Positions 53,354-61,605 of a stretch of DNA of 64,000 bases are shown here, one piece after another. A program made the position numbers and the translations under genes. Position 1 is the stretch's first letter. Each line of letters opens with the position of its first letter. The stretch is taken from contig CAIPVV010000043.1 in NCBI GenBank assembly GCA_903868595.1, positions 62,001-126,000 of the forward strand, in the 5' to 3' direction. This DNA is from an uncultured Pseudomonadota bacterium (GTDB taxonomy: Bacteria; Pseudomonadota; Gammaproteobacteria; Steroidobacterales; Steroidobacteraceae). Below the pieces are notes generated by a model. That model worked only from the letters and a program-made list of their open reading frames with translations, did no database searches and was not told the origin of the DNA.

Positions 53354-53983
53354 TCAGGGGCGCAGTCCACCTCCGCCGGTACCCCTTAGGCACAAGGCTG
53401 CTTCGGGCTGCAGAACCCGCCGGTCGGTGACGATGCACTCCATGGGAATGTCGTGGGGTAGGGGATAGATCGTGGCCAGGGCAGCCACTTCATAGCCCAC
53501 CCCAATCACGCGCGGTTGAGGCCGCAGCGCCGCCAGCGTGCGGTCAAAGTAGCCGCCGCCGTAACCCAGGCGATAACACTGCCGGTCAAAGCCCACGACC
53601 GGTGCCAGTGCGATGTCCGGTGTGACGAAGGCTCCTTCGGCTGGGTAGGGGATATCCCAGACGCCCCGGGCCATCACGCAGCCCGGAGTCCATTCGCGAA
53701 ATGCCAGGGGCTGGCCTTTCTCAACGACAAGGGGCAGCGCGCACTGCATCCCGCGCGCATGCAAGGACCGCAGCAGCTCTCGCAGGTCCGGCTCGCCCCG
53801 AAGGGGCCAGTAGGCGCTGATGCACTGGCCCAACGGGGAGCCCAGGAGCGTCTGCAGTTGGTTGCAGATGGCGGCGGAGGCCGCAATACGCTCCTCAGCG
53901 GTGAGTGCCATACGGGCCTGGATGAGGCGTAGCCGCTCTAGGCGGCGCCAGGCCATTATCTCGGTACGCGTTTCAATTCCCAC
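53354..53983 (-). CDS. 5-formyltetrahydrofolate cyclo-ligase family protein
   Basis: A 209-residue protein of the YgfA/Fau family. The N-terminal RRLERLRLIQARMALTAEER is followed by AYWPLRGEPDLRELL and the ATP/folate loop APVVGFDRQCYRLGYGGGYF with DRTLAAL. It converts 5-formyl-THF to methenyl-THF using ATP. Start may be GTG 53983 or ATG 53956; both precede the conserved core. In many gammaproteobacteria 6S RNA and zapA lie upstream; I could not recognise them here. Confidence 0.9.
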   Translation of the reverse strand: MGIETRTEIMAWRRLERLRLIQARMALTAEERIAASAAICNQLQTLLGSPLGQCISAYWPLRGEPDLRELLRSLHARGMQCALPLVVEKGQPLAFREWTPGCVMARGVWDIPYPAEGAFVTPDIALAPVVGFDRQCYRLGYGGGYFDRTLAALRPQPRVIGVGYEVAALATIYPLPHDIPMECIVTDRRVLQPEAALCLRGTGGGGLRP

Positions 53984-54399
53984 GTTGCGCCACGCCTCCG
54001 CAAGACTTGCATTCCACTATACGCAAATGCCCAGATAACTTTCCTGGACGGCAGGGGGCGTGGTTTGCAACCGAACATGGGCGTTCGGGGCTTCCCTACG
54101 CCCGCTGGCGCCATCATGGGTATGCGGTGCCGGGGATCGCGGCTGCAACGTGGTTGGGTCCTCCACTGGGTCCCCTGGTCGGGTCTGATCCCGGTCTTAC
54201 GCGATGCCGTTTTGCGCTTCTCGCGATCACCTGGGTGGACGGCCTGGGGCCGGCGCGGGCGCGGTGGTTGCAGGTCTGGCTGACTGCTTTGTGCGGTCAT
54301 CCCGCGGCAGCCTGCGGATCTACGGCCTGCCCGATAGCTTATCCCCGGTGGCTCAAGGGACGCGGGCCAAACGCGTCGCAGGCTGCGGGGAAGGGCCAT
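53984..54399. other. Gap upstream of the cyclo-ligase gene
   Basis: About 416 bases without a supported gene. 6S RNA is the expected neighbour here. The minus strand has CCCGCGTCCCTTGAGCCACC (near 54345-54364), which recalls the 6S 5' region, but I cannot pair a matching 3' half, so I do not call it. A minus-strand hairpin CCGAAC-GCCCAT-GTTCGG lies near 54068-54085. Confidence 0.35.
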
Positions 54400-54435
54400 A
54401 AATAAAAGGGGCGGACGCCTTGCGGCGCCCGCCCC
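54400..54435 (-). terminator. Rho-independent terminator of the aldehyde dehydrogenase gene
   Basis: On the minus strand GGGGCGGGCGCC and GGCGTCCGCCCC form a 12-pair stem (one G-U) with loop GCAA, followed by TTTTATTT. It lies 20 bases beyond the aldehyde dehydrogenase stop. Confidence 0.92.
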
Positions 54436-54455
54436 TTGTTCATCGACGCCCGTCC

Positions 54456-55910
54456 TCAGATCGGGTAGTGGCGATGCTGGGTCGAGATGCTGATCCAGCG
54501 CAGGTCGGTGAACTCAGCCACGCCGGCGGAGCCGCCGAAGCGGCCGATGCCGCTGGACTTGGTACCACCGAACGGCATCTGCGCCTCATCCTGCACGGTC
54601 GGGCTGTTGATATGGCAGATGCCCGAGTCGATTCGCTGCGCCGTGGTGAGCGCCGTATTGATGTTCTGGCTGAATACCGCGGCCGACAGGCCGTACTCGG
54701 AGTCATTGGCCAGTTCCACGGCATGGTCGACATCGCGTGCGCGGATCACGCCAACGATCGGGCCGAAGGACTCCTCGCTGTAGATGCGCATGCCCTTCTG
54801 CACCTTGTCGATCACGGTCGGCTCGAAGAATGCACCGCCGGGGCCGGTGCCACCGGTGGCAACCGTTGCGCCCTTGGCCGTCGCGTCGGCGATCAGCGCC
54901 TTCACGTGGTCCACGGTCTTGGCATCAACGCAGGCGCCGATCGGGAAGTTGCCCTTGGTCGGGTCGCCCATCGGTAGCGACTTCACCTTGGCGACAAAAC
55001 GCTTCATGAACTCATCGGCAATCTTGTCGACCACGATGATGCGCTCGGTGGACATGCAGATCTGGCCCTGGTGCATGAACGCACCGAAGGCGGCGGCGGC
55101 CACGGCCTCCTCAAGGTCCGCGTCCTCCAGCACCAGGAACGGGGCCTTGCCGCCCAGTTCCAGCAGGCACTGCTTGAGGTACTTGCCCGACAGCTCGCCG
55201 ATGATGCGACCCACGCGGCTGGAGCCGGTGAAGTTCACGCGGCGCACGGCCGGCTGGGCGATCAGGGCCTCAACGACCTGTGGCGCGTCGGCCGCGGAAT
55301 GCGTGATGAAGTTGATGACGCCGGCCGGGAAGCCGGCCTCGACGAACGCATCGACGATCAGGCGGTGCACGGCGGGGCAGAGCTCGGAGGCCTTCAGCAC
55401 CACGGTATTGCCGCAGGCCAGCGGCATCGCGATAGCACGCACGCCCAGGATGACCGGCGCATTCCAGGGGGCCATGCCCACGCACACGCCGGTGGCCTGG
55501 CGCACGCCCATGGCGAAGGTACCAGCCTGGTCGGTCGGAATCGTCTCGCCGATGATCTGGGTGGTCATCGCGGCGGCTTCCTCGATGATCGAGGCGCCGA
55601 AGGCGGTGTTGAAGTGGCCCCAGCCACCGATGGCGCCCGTCTCCTCGACGCACAGGCGGGAGAAGTCGGCGCTGTGAGCGCGCAGCTTGGCGGCTGCATC
55701 CAGCAGCAGCTTGCGGCGAGCGGTCGGGCTGGTCTTGGACCAGGCCGGGAAGGCCTTCTGTGCGGCGTCGATCGCTGCACGAACGTCATCTACGCTGGCG
55801 GCCGCAGCGCGCGTGACTACCTCACCCGTAATGGGGCTCTTACGCTCGAATGTGGCGCCGCCCTTGGCGCCGACGTCCGCTCCACCGATCAGCAGCTTCG
55901 TTTCATTCAT
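54456..55910 (-). CDS. NAD(P)-dependent aldehyde dehydrogenase (vanillin/salicylaldehyde type)
   Basis: A 484-residue aldehyde dehydrogenase. It has the Asn motif MAPWNAPVILGVRAIAMPLA, cofactor motif FTGSSRVGRIIGELS, the Glu in LLELGGKAPFLVLEDADL, catalytic Cys285 in HQGQICMSTERI, and the end region GGTKSSGIGRFGG. Sequence style fits aromatic-aldehyde dehydrogenases of the vanillin/salicylaldehyde group. ATG 55910 gives the family start MNETKLLIGGADV. It is monocistronic, with its own terminator, and is divergent from an LpxL-like acyltransferase gene. Confidence 0.92.
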   Translation of the reverse strand: MNETKLLIGGADVGAKGGATFERKSPITGEVVTRAAAASVDDVRAAIDAAQKAFPAWSKTSPTARRKLLLDAAAKLRAHSADFSRLCVEETGAIGGWGHFNTAFGASIIEEAAAMTTQIIGETIPTDQAGTFAMGVRQATGVCVGMAPWNAPVILGVRAIAMPLACGNTVVLKASELCPAVHRLIVDAFVEAGFPAGVINFITHSAADAPQVVEALIAQPAVRRVNFTGSSRVGRIIGELSGKYLKQCLLELGGKAPFLVLEDADLEEAVAAAAFGAFMHQGQICMSTERIIVVDKIADEFMKRFVAKVKSLPMGDPTKGNFPIGACVDAKTVDHVKALIADATAKGATVATGGTGPGGAFFEPTVIDKVQKGMRIYSEESFGPIVGVIRARDVDHAVELANDSEYGLSAAVFSQNINTALTTAQRIDSGICHINSPTVQDEAQMPFGGTKSSGIGRFGGSAGVAEFTDLRWISISTQHRHYPI

Positions 55911-56055
55911 GGCTTTTGACACCGGGTCTATGTGTTTGTGGGCGTGCCGCCCCCGGCCCGAAGGGCCCCCCGAGGCGGCAATCGCTCTGGAGAATACCAC
56001 CCTCGGCGGGCTGCGGCTTTGCCCGGAGCGCGCGGGAGTGTGGGAACATAATAGG

Positions 56056-56931
56056 GTGAATCCTGACCTGCGACCCCTCTGGCTGCGCCTCGTGGCCCGC
56101 CTGCCGCTGGGCCTGCTGTACGCCGTGACGGCGGGCCTCATGTTCCTCGTCTACCGGGTGCTGCGCCTGCGTGTGCCCATCGTGCGGGCAAACATAACCG
56201 GGTGCTTTCCTGAGCTTTCCGGCGGGGAGGTGGAGCGTCTGGTGGCGGGGCACTACTACCAGGTCGCCCAGATGGTCGCTGAGACCTTCAAGGCCGCCGG
56301 CATGACGCGTGAGCAGTGTGCCGCCCGTGTCGTGCTGCGCAACCTGGAGCTTGCGCAGCGACTGCTCGGGCAGGGACGTCCGGTCCTGCTGATCGCCGCC
56401 CACCAGGCCAACTGGGAGTGGGTGCTGCACGCGCTGGCGATGAATCTGGGCTATCCGCTGGACGTGGGCTACAAGCCGATCAAGTCTGCGTGGGCCGAAC
56501 GCATGATGTATGCGATCCGCACGCGCTTCGGTGCGCACCTGGTGCCGGCCAAGGAACTGCTGGGGGACATGCTGAAGCGTCGCAATATCGTCCGTGGCAT
56601 CGCGATGCTGGCCGACCAGGAGCCGCTCTCCAGCGACCATAAGCAGTGGCTCACCTTTCTGGGGCGCGATACGGCCTTCTACATGGGGCCGGAGCAGATG
56701 GCGCGGGCGACACGCTATGCGGCGCTGTTCGTGGCGCTACGCAGGCGCAGCCGTGGCCACTACGAGATTGAGTTCATGCCGCTGGCCGAGCCGGCAGAGA
56801 AGCTCGAGCCGGGGGAGCTTACGACGCGCTACGCGCGCCTGGTCGAGGCGGAGATCCGCGCCGCGCCCCGGGACTGGACCTGGGGCCATCGGCGCTGGAA
56901 GCTGCGGAAGGGCCTGTACGGCAACGACTGA
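56056..56931 (+). CDS. LpxL/HtrB-like lysophospholipid acyltransferase
   Basis: A 291-residue membrane-associated acyltransferase. One N-terminal membrane helix (GLLYAVTAGLMFLVYRVLRL) precedes the Hx4E catalytic motif LIAAHQANWEW (His116, Glu121). DQEPLSSDHKQWLTFLGRDT matches the second block of lipid A late acyltransferases. It would add a secondary acyl chain to lipid A or a related aminolipid. GTG 56056 is preceded by TAGGG; longer frames overlap the divergent gene. The FAAL gene converges from the other side, with 15 bases between the stops. Confidence 0.85.
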   Translation: MNPDLRPLWLRLVARLPLGLLYAVTAGLMFLVYRVLRLRVPIVRANITGCFPELSGGEVERLVAGHYYQVAQMVAETFKAAGMTREQCAARVVLRNLELAQRLLGQGRPVLLIAAHQANWEWVLHALAMNLGYPLDVGYKPIKSAWAERMMYAIRTRFGAHLVPAKELLGDMLKRRNIVRGIAMLADQEPLSSDHKQWLTFLGRDTAFYMGPEQMARATRYAALFVALRRRSRGHYEIEFMPLAEPAEKLEPGELTTRYARLVEAEIRAAPRDWTWGHRRWKLRKGLYGND

Positions 56932-56946
56932 CGGCGCAGGCCCCGC

Positions 56947-58920
56947 TCAGGGGCTCGCCTGCGCCAGCTTCAGGGTCAGATGGCGGGAGAGCTCCGCGAT
57001 CGTGGGGTGGTCGAACAGCTCGGTCAGGTCCAGCAGGCCCGGGTAGTCCTTGTCGATCTGCTCGTGGATCTCGATCAGTTTCAAGGAGCTGGCACCGATC
57101 TCGAAGAGGTTGTCCTTTGCGGTCACCGGTCGGTTCGCCAGGACGTTGTTGCAGATCTGCAGCAGCCGCGCCTCGATGGTGTCGGCCGACTGCGTGGCCA
57201 CCGCGCCCTGGGAGCCGCGCAGCTTGGCCACCTCCGCCAGCTCCGCCGCGAACTCCCCGTCGATGTAATGCTGCTCCAGCAGGTGGCGCTGGATCTTGCC
57301 GCTGGTGGTCTTGGGGATGCGCTTGACCGGGACCACATCGGCGACTTCCAGCCCCGTGTGCTCGTTGATGAGCCGGGTCACCTCGGCGGCCACTGGCACA
57401 AACTCGGCGGCGTCGCCCCGGTGCAGCAGGAACACGACCAGCTGGTCGGTCTCGGCGCCGGGCGGGCGCACGCCGGCCACGACCACCTTACCCAGCTCCA
57501 TGCCCTGGGCACGCTGCGCGATGGACTCCAGGTCATGCGGGTAGTAGTTCTGGCCGTTGACGAAGAGGATTTCCTTGGCACGACCGGTAATGTAGGTCTC
57601 GCCCTGCAGGATGAGGCCCAGATCCCCCGTCCGCAGCCAGCCGTCGGCCGTGAAGGTCTCCGCGTTGACCGACGGCTCCTCGTAGTAGCCGCCGGTGACG
57701 TTGCCGCCGCGGATGTGGATGTGGCCGATGTAGCCCTCCGGCAGCGCGGCATCGTCGTTGCCGGCGATCCGCAGTTCGCACAGCGGGATCACCTGGCCGA
57801 CGCTCACCAGGCCCAGTGCGTCGCGGCTGGCGGAGGCCAGGACCTCGGCTCGCTCGCCCACGCCCAGCTTGTGGCGGTTCAACTGGATCGCCTTGTAGGG
57901 TCGGCCGACCGGCGGGAAGCTAACGGCCAGGGAGGCCTCGGCAAGGCCATATACCGGGAACATCGCGTTGCGGTTCAGTCCCACGCTGGCCAGGCGCGCG
58001 AGGAACTCCTCGCACAGCTCCACCGAGATCGGTTCCGCGCCGTTGAAGATCAGGCGCACGGCGGAGAGGTCCAGGTTCCCGGGCGAGCGCTCGCCCAGCA
58101 CCTTCAGGTAATGGCGGTAGCCGAAGTTCGGCGAGCAGAGGATCGTGGCGCGCTGCTGCGAGGCGATGCCGAGCCACAGCAGCGGGCGCCGCACGAACAG
58201 CTCCGTCGGCATGAGGTTGGCGTGCACGCGGTTGGCGAACATCACCAGGTGAAAGCCGATGAGCCCCATGTCGTGCGTGAGCGGCATCCACGAGAGGCTG
58301 GTGTCGTTCTCGTTGAAGCCGCCGGCCTGAGTTGAGCCGTCGATGTTGGCGATGAGGTTCGCGTGCGTCAGCACCACGCCCTTGGGCTCGCTGGTGGAAC
58401 CGGAGGAGAACTGGATGAACGCCGTGTCCTCGGGGCGGGCAGTGTGCGGGCGGCCCTTGACGGTGATGTCATGCAGTTCGTCCACCAGGAAGGCGCGCTC
58501 GCGCAGCGCCGCGAACGTCGCGCCCTCCGCGGCATCGCCTGTCTGCACGGCGAAGCTGCCAATGCGCTCCAGCGTCTTGCGGTCGGTGTAGATGTACGGC
58601 TGCCCCAGCTTGCGCGCGATGCGCAGCAGCTTGTGGCGGTGCTCGTCGCTGATACCGATCGCCACCGGCACGGGGATGATGCCGCCCAGTACGCCGCCCC
58701 AGAAGGCATCGACGAACTGCTCGTTGTTGTTCAGCAGCAGTAGGAGCTTGTCGCCGGGCTTGGCGCCCAGCTGCTGCAGGTGGTGCAGGATCCCCAGCGC
58801 GCGGTCATGCAGCTGGGCGAAGGTGACGGCGTGCGAGTCGTTCTCGCCGCTGTGATAGGTGATGCTGCGCGGCGCGTCTCGGTTCAGCGCCATCAGTTCG
58901 GTCAATGTCTTGGCTTGCAT
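56947..58920 (-). CDS. Fatty acyl-AMP ligase with C-terminal acyl-carrier domain
   Basis: A 657-residue adenylate-forming enzyme plus carrier domain. The P-loop is IQFSSGSTSEPKGVVLTHAN; MPLTHDMGLIGFHLVMFAN and GLAEASLAVSFPPVGRPYKA are typical of FAAL. TADGWLRTGDLGLILQGETY and the Lys loop VKRIPKTTSGKIQRHLL follow. Residues ~575-650 form a phosphopantetheine domain with Ser612 in LFEIGASSLKLIE. It activates a fatty acid and loads it on its own carrier. No polyketide synthase is adjacent. The gene lies eight bases after a P450 stop, so the two form one operon; the P450 may oxidise the carrier-bound acyl chain. Confidence 0.92.
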   Translation of the reverse strand: MQAKTLTELMALNRDAPRSITYHSGENDSHAVTFAQLHDRALGILHHLQQLGAKPGDKLLLLLNNNEQFVDAFWGGVLGGIIPVPVAIGISDEHRHKLLRIARKLGQPYIYTDRKTLERIGSFAVQTGDAAEGATFAALRERAFLVDELHDITVKGRPHTARPEDTAFIQFSSGSTSEPKGVVLTHANLIANIDGSTQAGGFNENDTSLSWMPLTHDMGLIGFHLVMFANRVHANLMPTELFVRRPLLWLGIASQQRATILCSPNFGYRHYLKVLGERSPGNLDLSAVRLIFNGAEPISVELCEEFLARLASVGLNRNAMFPVYGLAEASLAVSFPPVGRPYKAIQLNRHKLGVGERAEVLASASRDALGLVSVGQVIPLCELRIAGNDDAALPEGYIGHIHIRGGNVTGGYYEEPSVNAETFTADGWLRTGDLGLILQGETYITGRAKEILFVNGQNYYPHDLESIAQRAQGMELGKVVVAGVRPPGAETDQLVVFLLHRGDAAEFVPVAAEVTRLINEHTGLEVADVVPVKRIPKTTSGKIQRHLLEQHYIDGEFAAELAEVAKLRGSQGAVATQSADTIEARLLQICNNVLANRPVTAKDNLFEIGASSLKLIEIHEQIDKDYPGLLDLTELFDHPTIAELSRHLTLKLAQASP

Positions 58921-58928
58921 GAGGGTAC

Positions 58929-60248
58929 TCAGGCGCGCGGTTCAAGTCGCATGAAGATCGGCTTGCGCGTGCGCAGGTTTATCAGGGCCTCGAACTCGAC
59001 GGGCTCGTTGTCGATGCGTCGGAGGCGATAGCGGCGTGCCACCTTGGAGAGGTGGATCAGGCCTTCGTAGATCGCCAGCGTCTCGCCGATGCAGTGGTGG
59101 GCGCCGGCGGAGAAGGGCAGGTAGGTCAGGCGCTTGCGGTCCTGGTCGCCGGACTCGAAGCGCTCGGGCAGGAAGCGCTCGGCGTCCTGCCAGAAGTCGG
59201 GGTGGCGGTGCACGAAGAAGGGGCTGATGAATACATCGGTGTTGGCTGGCACCGTGTAGCCACCCAGCACGTCCGGCTCGATGGTCCGGCGGGAGATCAC
59301 CCAGACGGGCGGGTAGAGGCGCAGCGCCTCCTGCAGCACCAGGTTCCCGTAGTGCAGCTCCTCCATCGACTCCAGCGAGGGGATCGGCTCGTCGGCCTTG
59401 GCGTCGATCTCCGCGAGCAGGCGGGCCTGCGCCTCCGGATTGCCGCCCAGCAGGTACCAGGTCCAGTTGAGCATGCTGGCCGTCGTCTCGTGGCCGGCTA
59501 CGATCAGCGTCGTGATCTCGTCGATCAGCTCCTTGTCGCTCATGCCGTCGCCGGATTCCTTGTCCCGCGCCAGCAGCATCATCGAGAGGTAGTCCGGATC
59601 CTCCCCCGCGGGCTGTCCGCCGGCGGCGCGGCGGCGCGCCACGTACTTGCCGATGAGCGTGGTGAGCTTGCGGAAGCGGTAGGCGAACTTCAGGTCCCGC
59701 TCGGACTCCTCCGTCAGCACCGCGAAGGGGTTCTCCCCGGATTCCGCCGCCATCGCGTCCACGTCATCGCCGAAGATCATCCGCAGTATGATCTCGATGG
59801 TCATCGTGCTCATGTCGTCGGTCACGTTGACCGGCTCGCCGCGCGCGGCCTTCTCATCCCAGCGCGCCAGGCAGGCGGCGTTGGCGCGGGTGATGATCCC
59901 CCCGAGCTGCGTGAGGATGCGGCGGTGGAAGGTGGGCTGCAGAAGGCGACGCTGGCGCTTCCAGAACTCGCCCTCGCTCACTATGATCCCGTTGCCCAGC
60001 AGGATCTTGATGCGGTCGAACCCCACACCCTTGGCGTAATTGCGATGATTAGTGATCAGAATGCGACGCACGTCGTCCGGGTGGTTGAACACCCAGGTGT
60101 GCGAACCCCTGCCCGGCGCATAGATGCGGTAGGCATCGCCAAGCTGCGCGTAGATCCCGCGCATCCGATCGAGGGAGTCTTCCGTGGAGCCGACGTCGAA
60201 CTGCTGGTCCGATTCGGGGGGCAGGGCCGGTACGGCGCTCGCCGTCAT
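58929..60248 (-). CDS. Cytochrome P450 (CYP4/CYP102-like fold)
   Basis: A 439-residue P450 without signal peptide. It has the I-helix motif LIVAGHETTASMLNWTW, K-helix LQEALRLYPPVWVISRR (ExxR), and haem loop LPFSAGAHHCIGETLAI with Cys386. The motif set is that of fatty-acid-hydroxylase-type P450s and differs strongly from the P450 at 43686. It is transcribed first, ahead of the fatty acyl-AMP ligase, so the natural substrate may be an acyl chain. No redox partner is encoded in the window. Confidence 0.93.
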   Translation of the reverse strand: MTASAVPALPPESDQQFDVGSTEDSLDRMRGIYAQLGDAYRIYAPGRGSHTWVFNHPDDVRRILITNHRNYAKGVGFDRIKILLGNGIIVSEGEFWKRQRRLLQPTFHRRILTQLGGIITRANAACLARWDEKAARGEPVNVTDDMSTMTIEIILRMIFGDDVDAMAAESGENPFAVLTEESERDLKFAYRFRKLTTLIGKYVARRRAAGGQPAGEDPDYLSMMLLARDKESGDGMSDKELIDEITTLIVAGHETTASMLNWTWYLLGGNPEAQARLLAEIDAKADEPIPSLESMEELHYGNLVLQEALRLYPPVWVISRRTIEPDVLGGYTVPANTDVFISPFFVHRHPDFWQDAERFLPERFESGDQDRKRLTYLPFSAGAHHCIGETLAIYEGLIHLSKVARRYRLRRIDNEPVEFEALINLRTRKPIFMRLEPRA

Positions 60249-60315
60249 GTGCTGTAAACCATCATGATTTCTCGCATTTTAACCCAGGTGAGGCCTTGCG
60301 GCATGGCCGTGTGGC

Positions 60316-61029
60316 ATGGTTGAGGCCGCGCCCGCCGTCTCCAGCCGTCGCCTGACTTGGCAGCGGCGCCTGGCCTATCGCCTGGCGACGCCCGTCGCGC
60401 TGGCTATCCTGCGCTTCTGGTGGTCCACCTGCCGCATTGTGAAGGTCGTGGGCGAGGAGCACCTGCAGGCTGCGCTGGCGCAGGCGCCCTCGCTGCTGCC
60501 CTGCTACTGGCACCAGCACGAGCTGTTCTGCGCCCGCTGGCTGCTGGAGCAGCGCAAGCGGGGGCTGAAGCTGGGGTTCCTGATCAGCCCCTCGGTGGAC
60601 GGGGAAGTGCCGGCGATGATCGCGCGCCGGCTGGGCGCGCAGGTGATTCGCGGCTCCTCCACCCATACCGGCGCGCGCGCGCTGCGCGACTACTACAACC
60701 TCCTGGTGAAGGAGCAGATCTCCCCGGTGATCACGCCGGATGGGCCCAAGGGCCCGCGCTTTAAGTTCAAGCCCGGGGCGCTCCTGCTCGCACAGATCTC
60801 CGGCCGGCCGCTCCTGCCGATGGCCTACGCGGCCTCCAGTGCGTGGCTGGTGAGCTGGGACAAGTTCGTCATCCCGCGGCCTTTCTCCCGAATCGTGATC
60901 GCCGTGGGTCCCCCGCGAGCCGTGCCGCGTACACTCGGCGCGAACGACAGCGCCGCCATGGGCGCCCTGCAGGAAGAGATGGAACAAGAGTTACACCGCC
61001 TGGCGCGCCAGGCGCGGGCCGCCCTGTGA
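60316..61029 (+). CDS. DUF374 lysophospholipid acyltransferase family protein
   Basis: A 237-residue protein of the DUF374 family. It shows CYWHQHELFCARWLLEQ, then LISPSVDGEVPAMIARRLGA, the GSSTHTGARALRDY block, and VITPDGPKGPRFKFKPGALL. These are the conserved parts of bacterial acyltransferases that act on lipid A-like or other glycolipids. The first 25 residues are basic and precede a membrane-touching helix. It is divergent from the P450-FAAL operon by 67 bases. Its TGA overlaps the GTG of the following GtrA gene. Confidence 0.85.
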   Translation: MVEAAPAVSSRRLTWQRRLAYRLATPVALAILRFWWSTCRIVKVVGEEHLQAALAQAPSLLPCYWHQHELFCARWLLEQRKRGLKLGFLISPSVDGEVPAMIARRLGAQVIRGSSTHTGARALRDYYNLLVKEQISPVITPDGPKGPRFKFKPGALLLAQISGRPLLPMAYAASSAWLVSWDKFVIPRPFSRIVIAVGPPRAVPRTLGANDSAAMGALQEEMEQELHRLARQARAAL

Positions 61030-61442
61030 AGGCCCGCCTCGGCGGACGACCGCTGACGGCCACGTTCCTGCGCTTCGTCGTGGTGGGCGTCATCGCCACT
61101 GGCGTGCACTACCTGGTGCTGGTGGCGGCCGTGGAGCTGGCTGGCTGGAGCGCCGTGTGGGGCTCCGGGCTCGGCTTTGGGACCGGGGCGGTGGTCAACT
61201 ACCTGCTCAACCGCCGCTTCACCTTCCGGAGCCAGGTGCCCCATGGCACGGCCGTCTCGCGCTTCGTGGTGGTGATGGGCGGGGCCTTTGCCCTGAACCA
61301 ATTGCTGATGCACCTGCTCACCCAGGTGGTCGGGCTGCCCTATCTGGTTGCTCAAATCCTGACGACGGGGATAACCCTGTTCTGGAACTTCGCGGGCAAC
61401 GCCCTCTGGTCCTTCGCCCATCCGGTCGAAAAGACCGATTAG
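61026..61442 (+). CDS. GtrA family membrane protein
   Basis: A 138-residue GtrA/DPMS-like protein with four membrane helices, starting FLRFVVVGVIATGVHYLVLV and containing GTGAVVNYLLNRRFTFRS, the family signature, and WNFAGNALWSF near the end. GtrA proteins are thought to flip or position undecaprenyl-linked sugars for glycosyltransferases. GTG 61026 overlaps the upstream stop (GTGA), so translation is coupled to the DUF374 acyltransferase. The pair may modify a surface glycolipid. Confidence 0.88.
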   Translation: MKARLGGRPLTATFLRFVVVGVIATGVHYLVLVAAVELAGWSAVWGSGLGFGTGAVVNYLLNRRFTFRSQVPHGTAVSRFVVVMGGAFALNQLLMHLLTQVVGLPYLVAQILTTGITLFWNFAGNALWSFAHPVEKTD

Positions 61443-61605
61443 TGGATACATTAGTTGTTGAAAGACAATGATTTAGGTATATCGTTTAAGGCGATGGACG
61501 AGAATTCGGATGTAACTTGACGTTGACACCGCGTGGGTGAAGTGTGGCGCAGGTCCTCTTTTTGAGATCCGGAAACCCGTATCACTGCGGTCTGCTACCA
61601 GGAAC

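Noticed and set aside
53984-54399. 6S RNA (ssrS) upstream of the 5-formyl-THF cyclo-ligase
   Set aside because: The position is right and a short TCCCTTGAGCC segment is suggestive, but I could not find the closing stem or a 180-base structure. A covariance search would decide.
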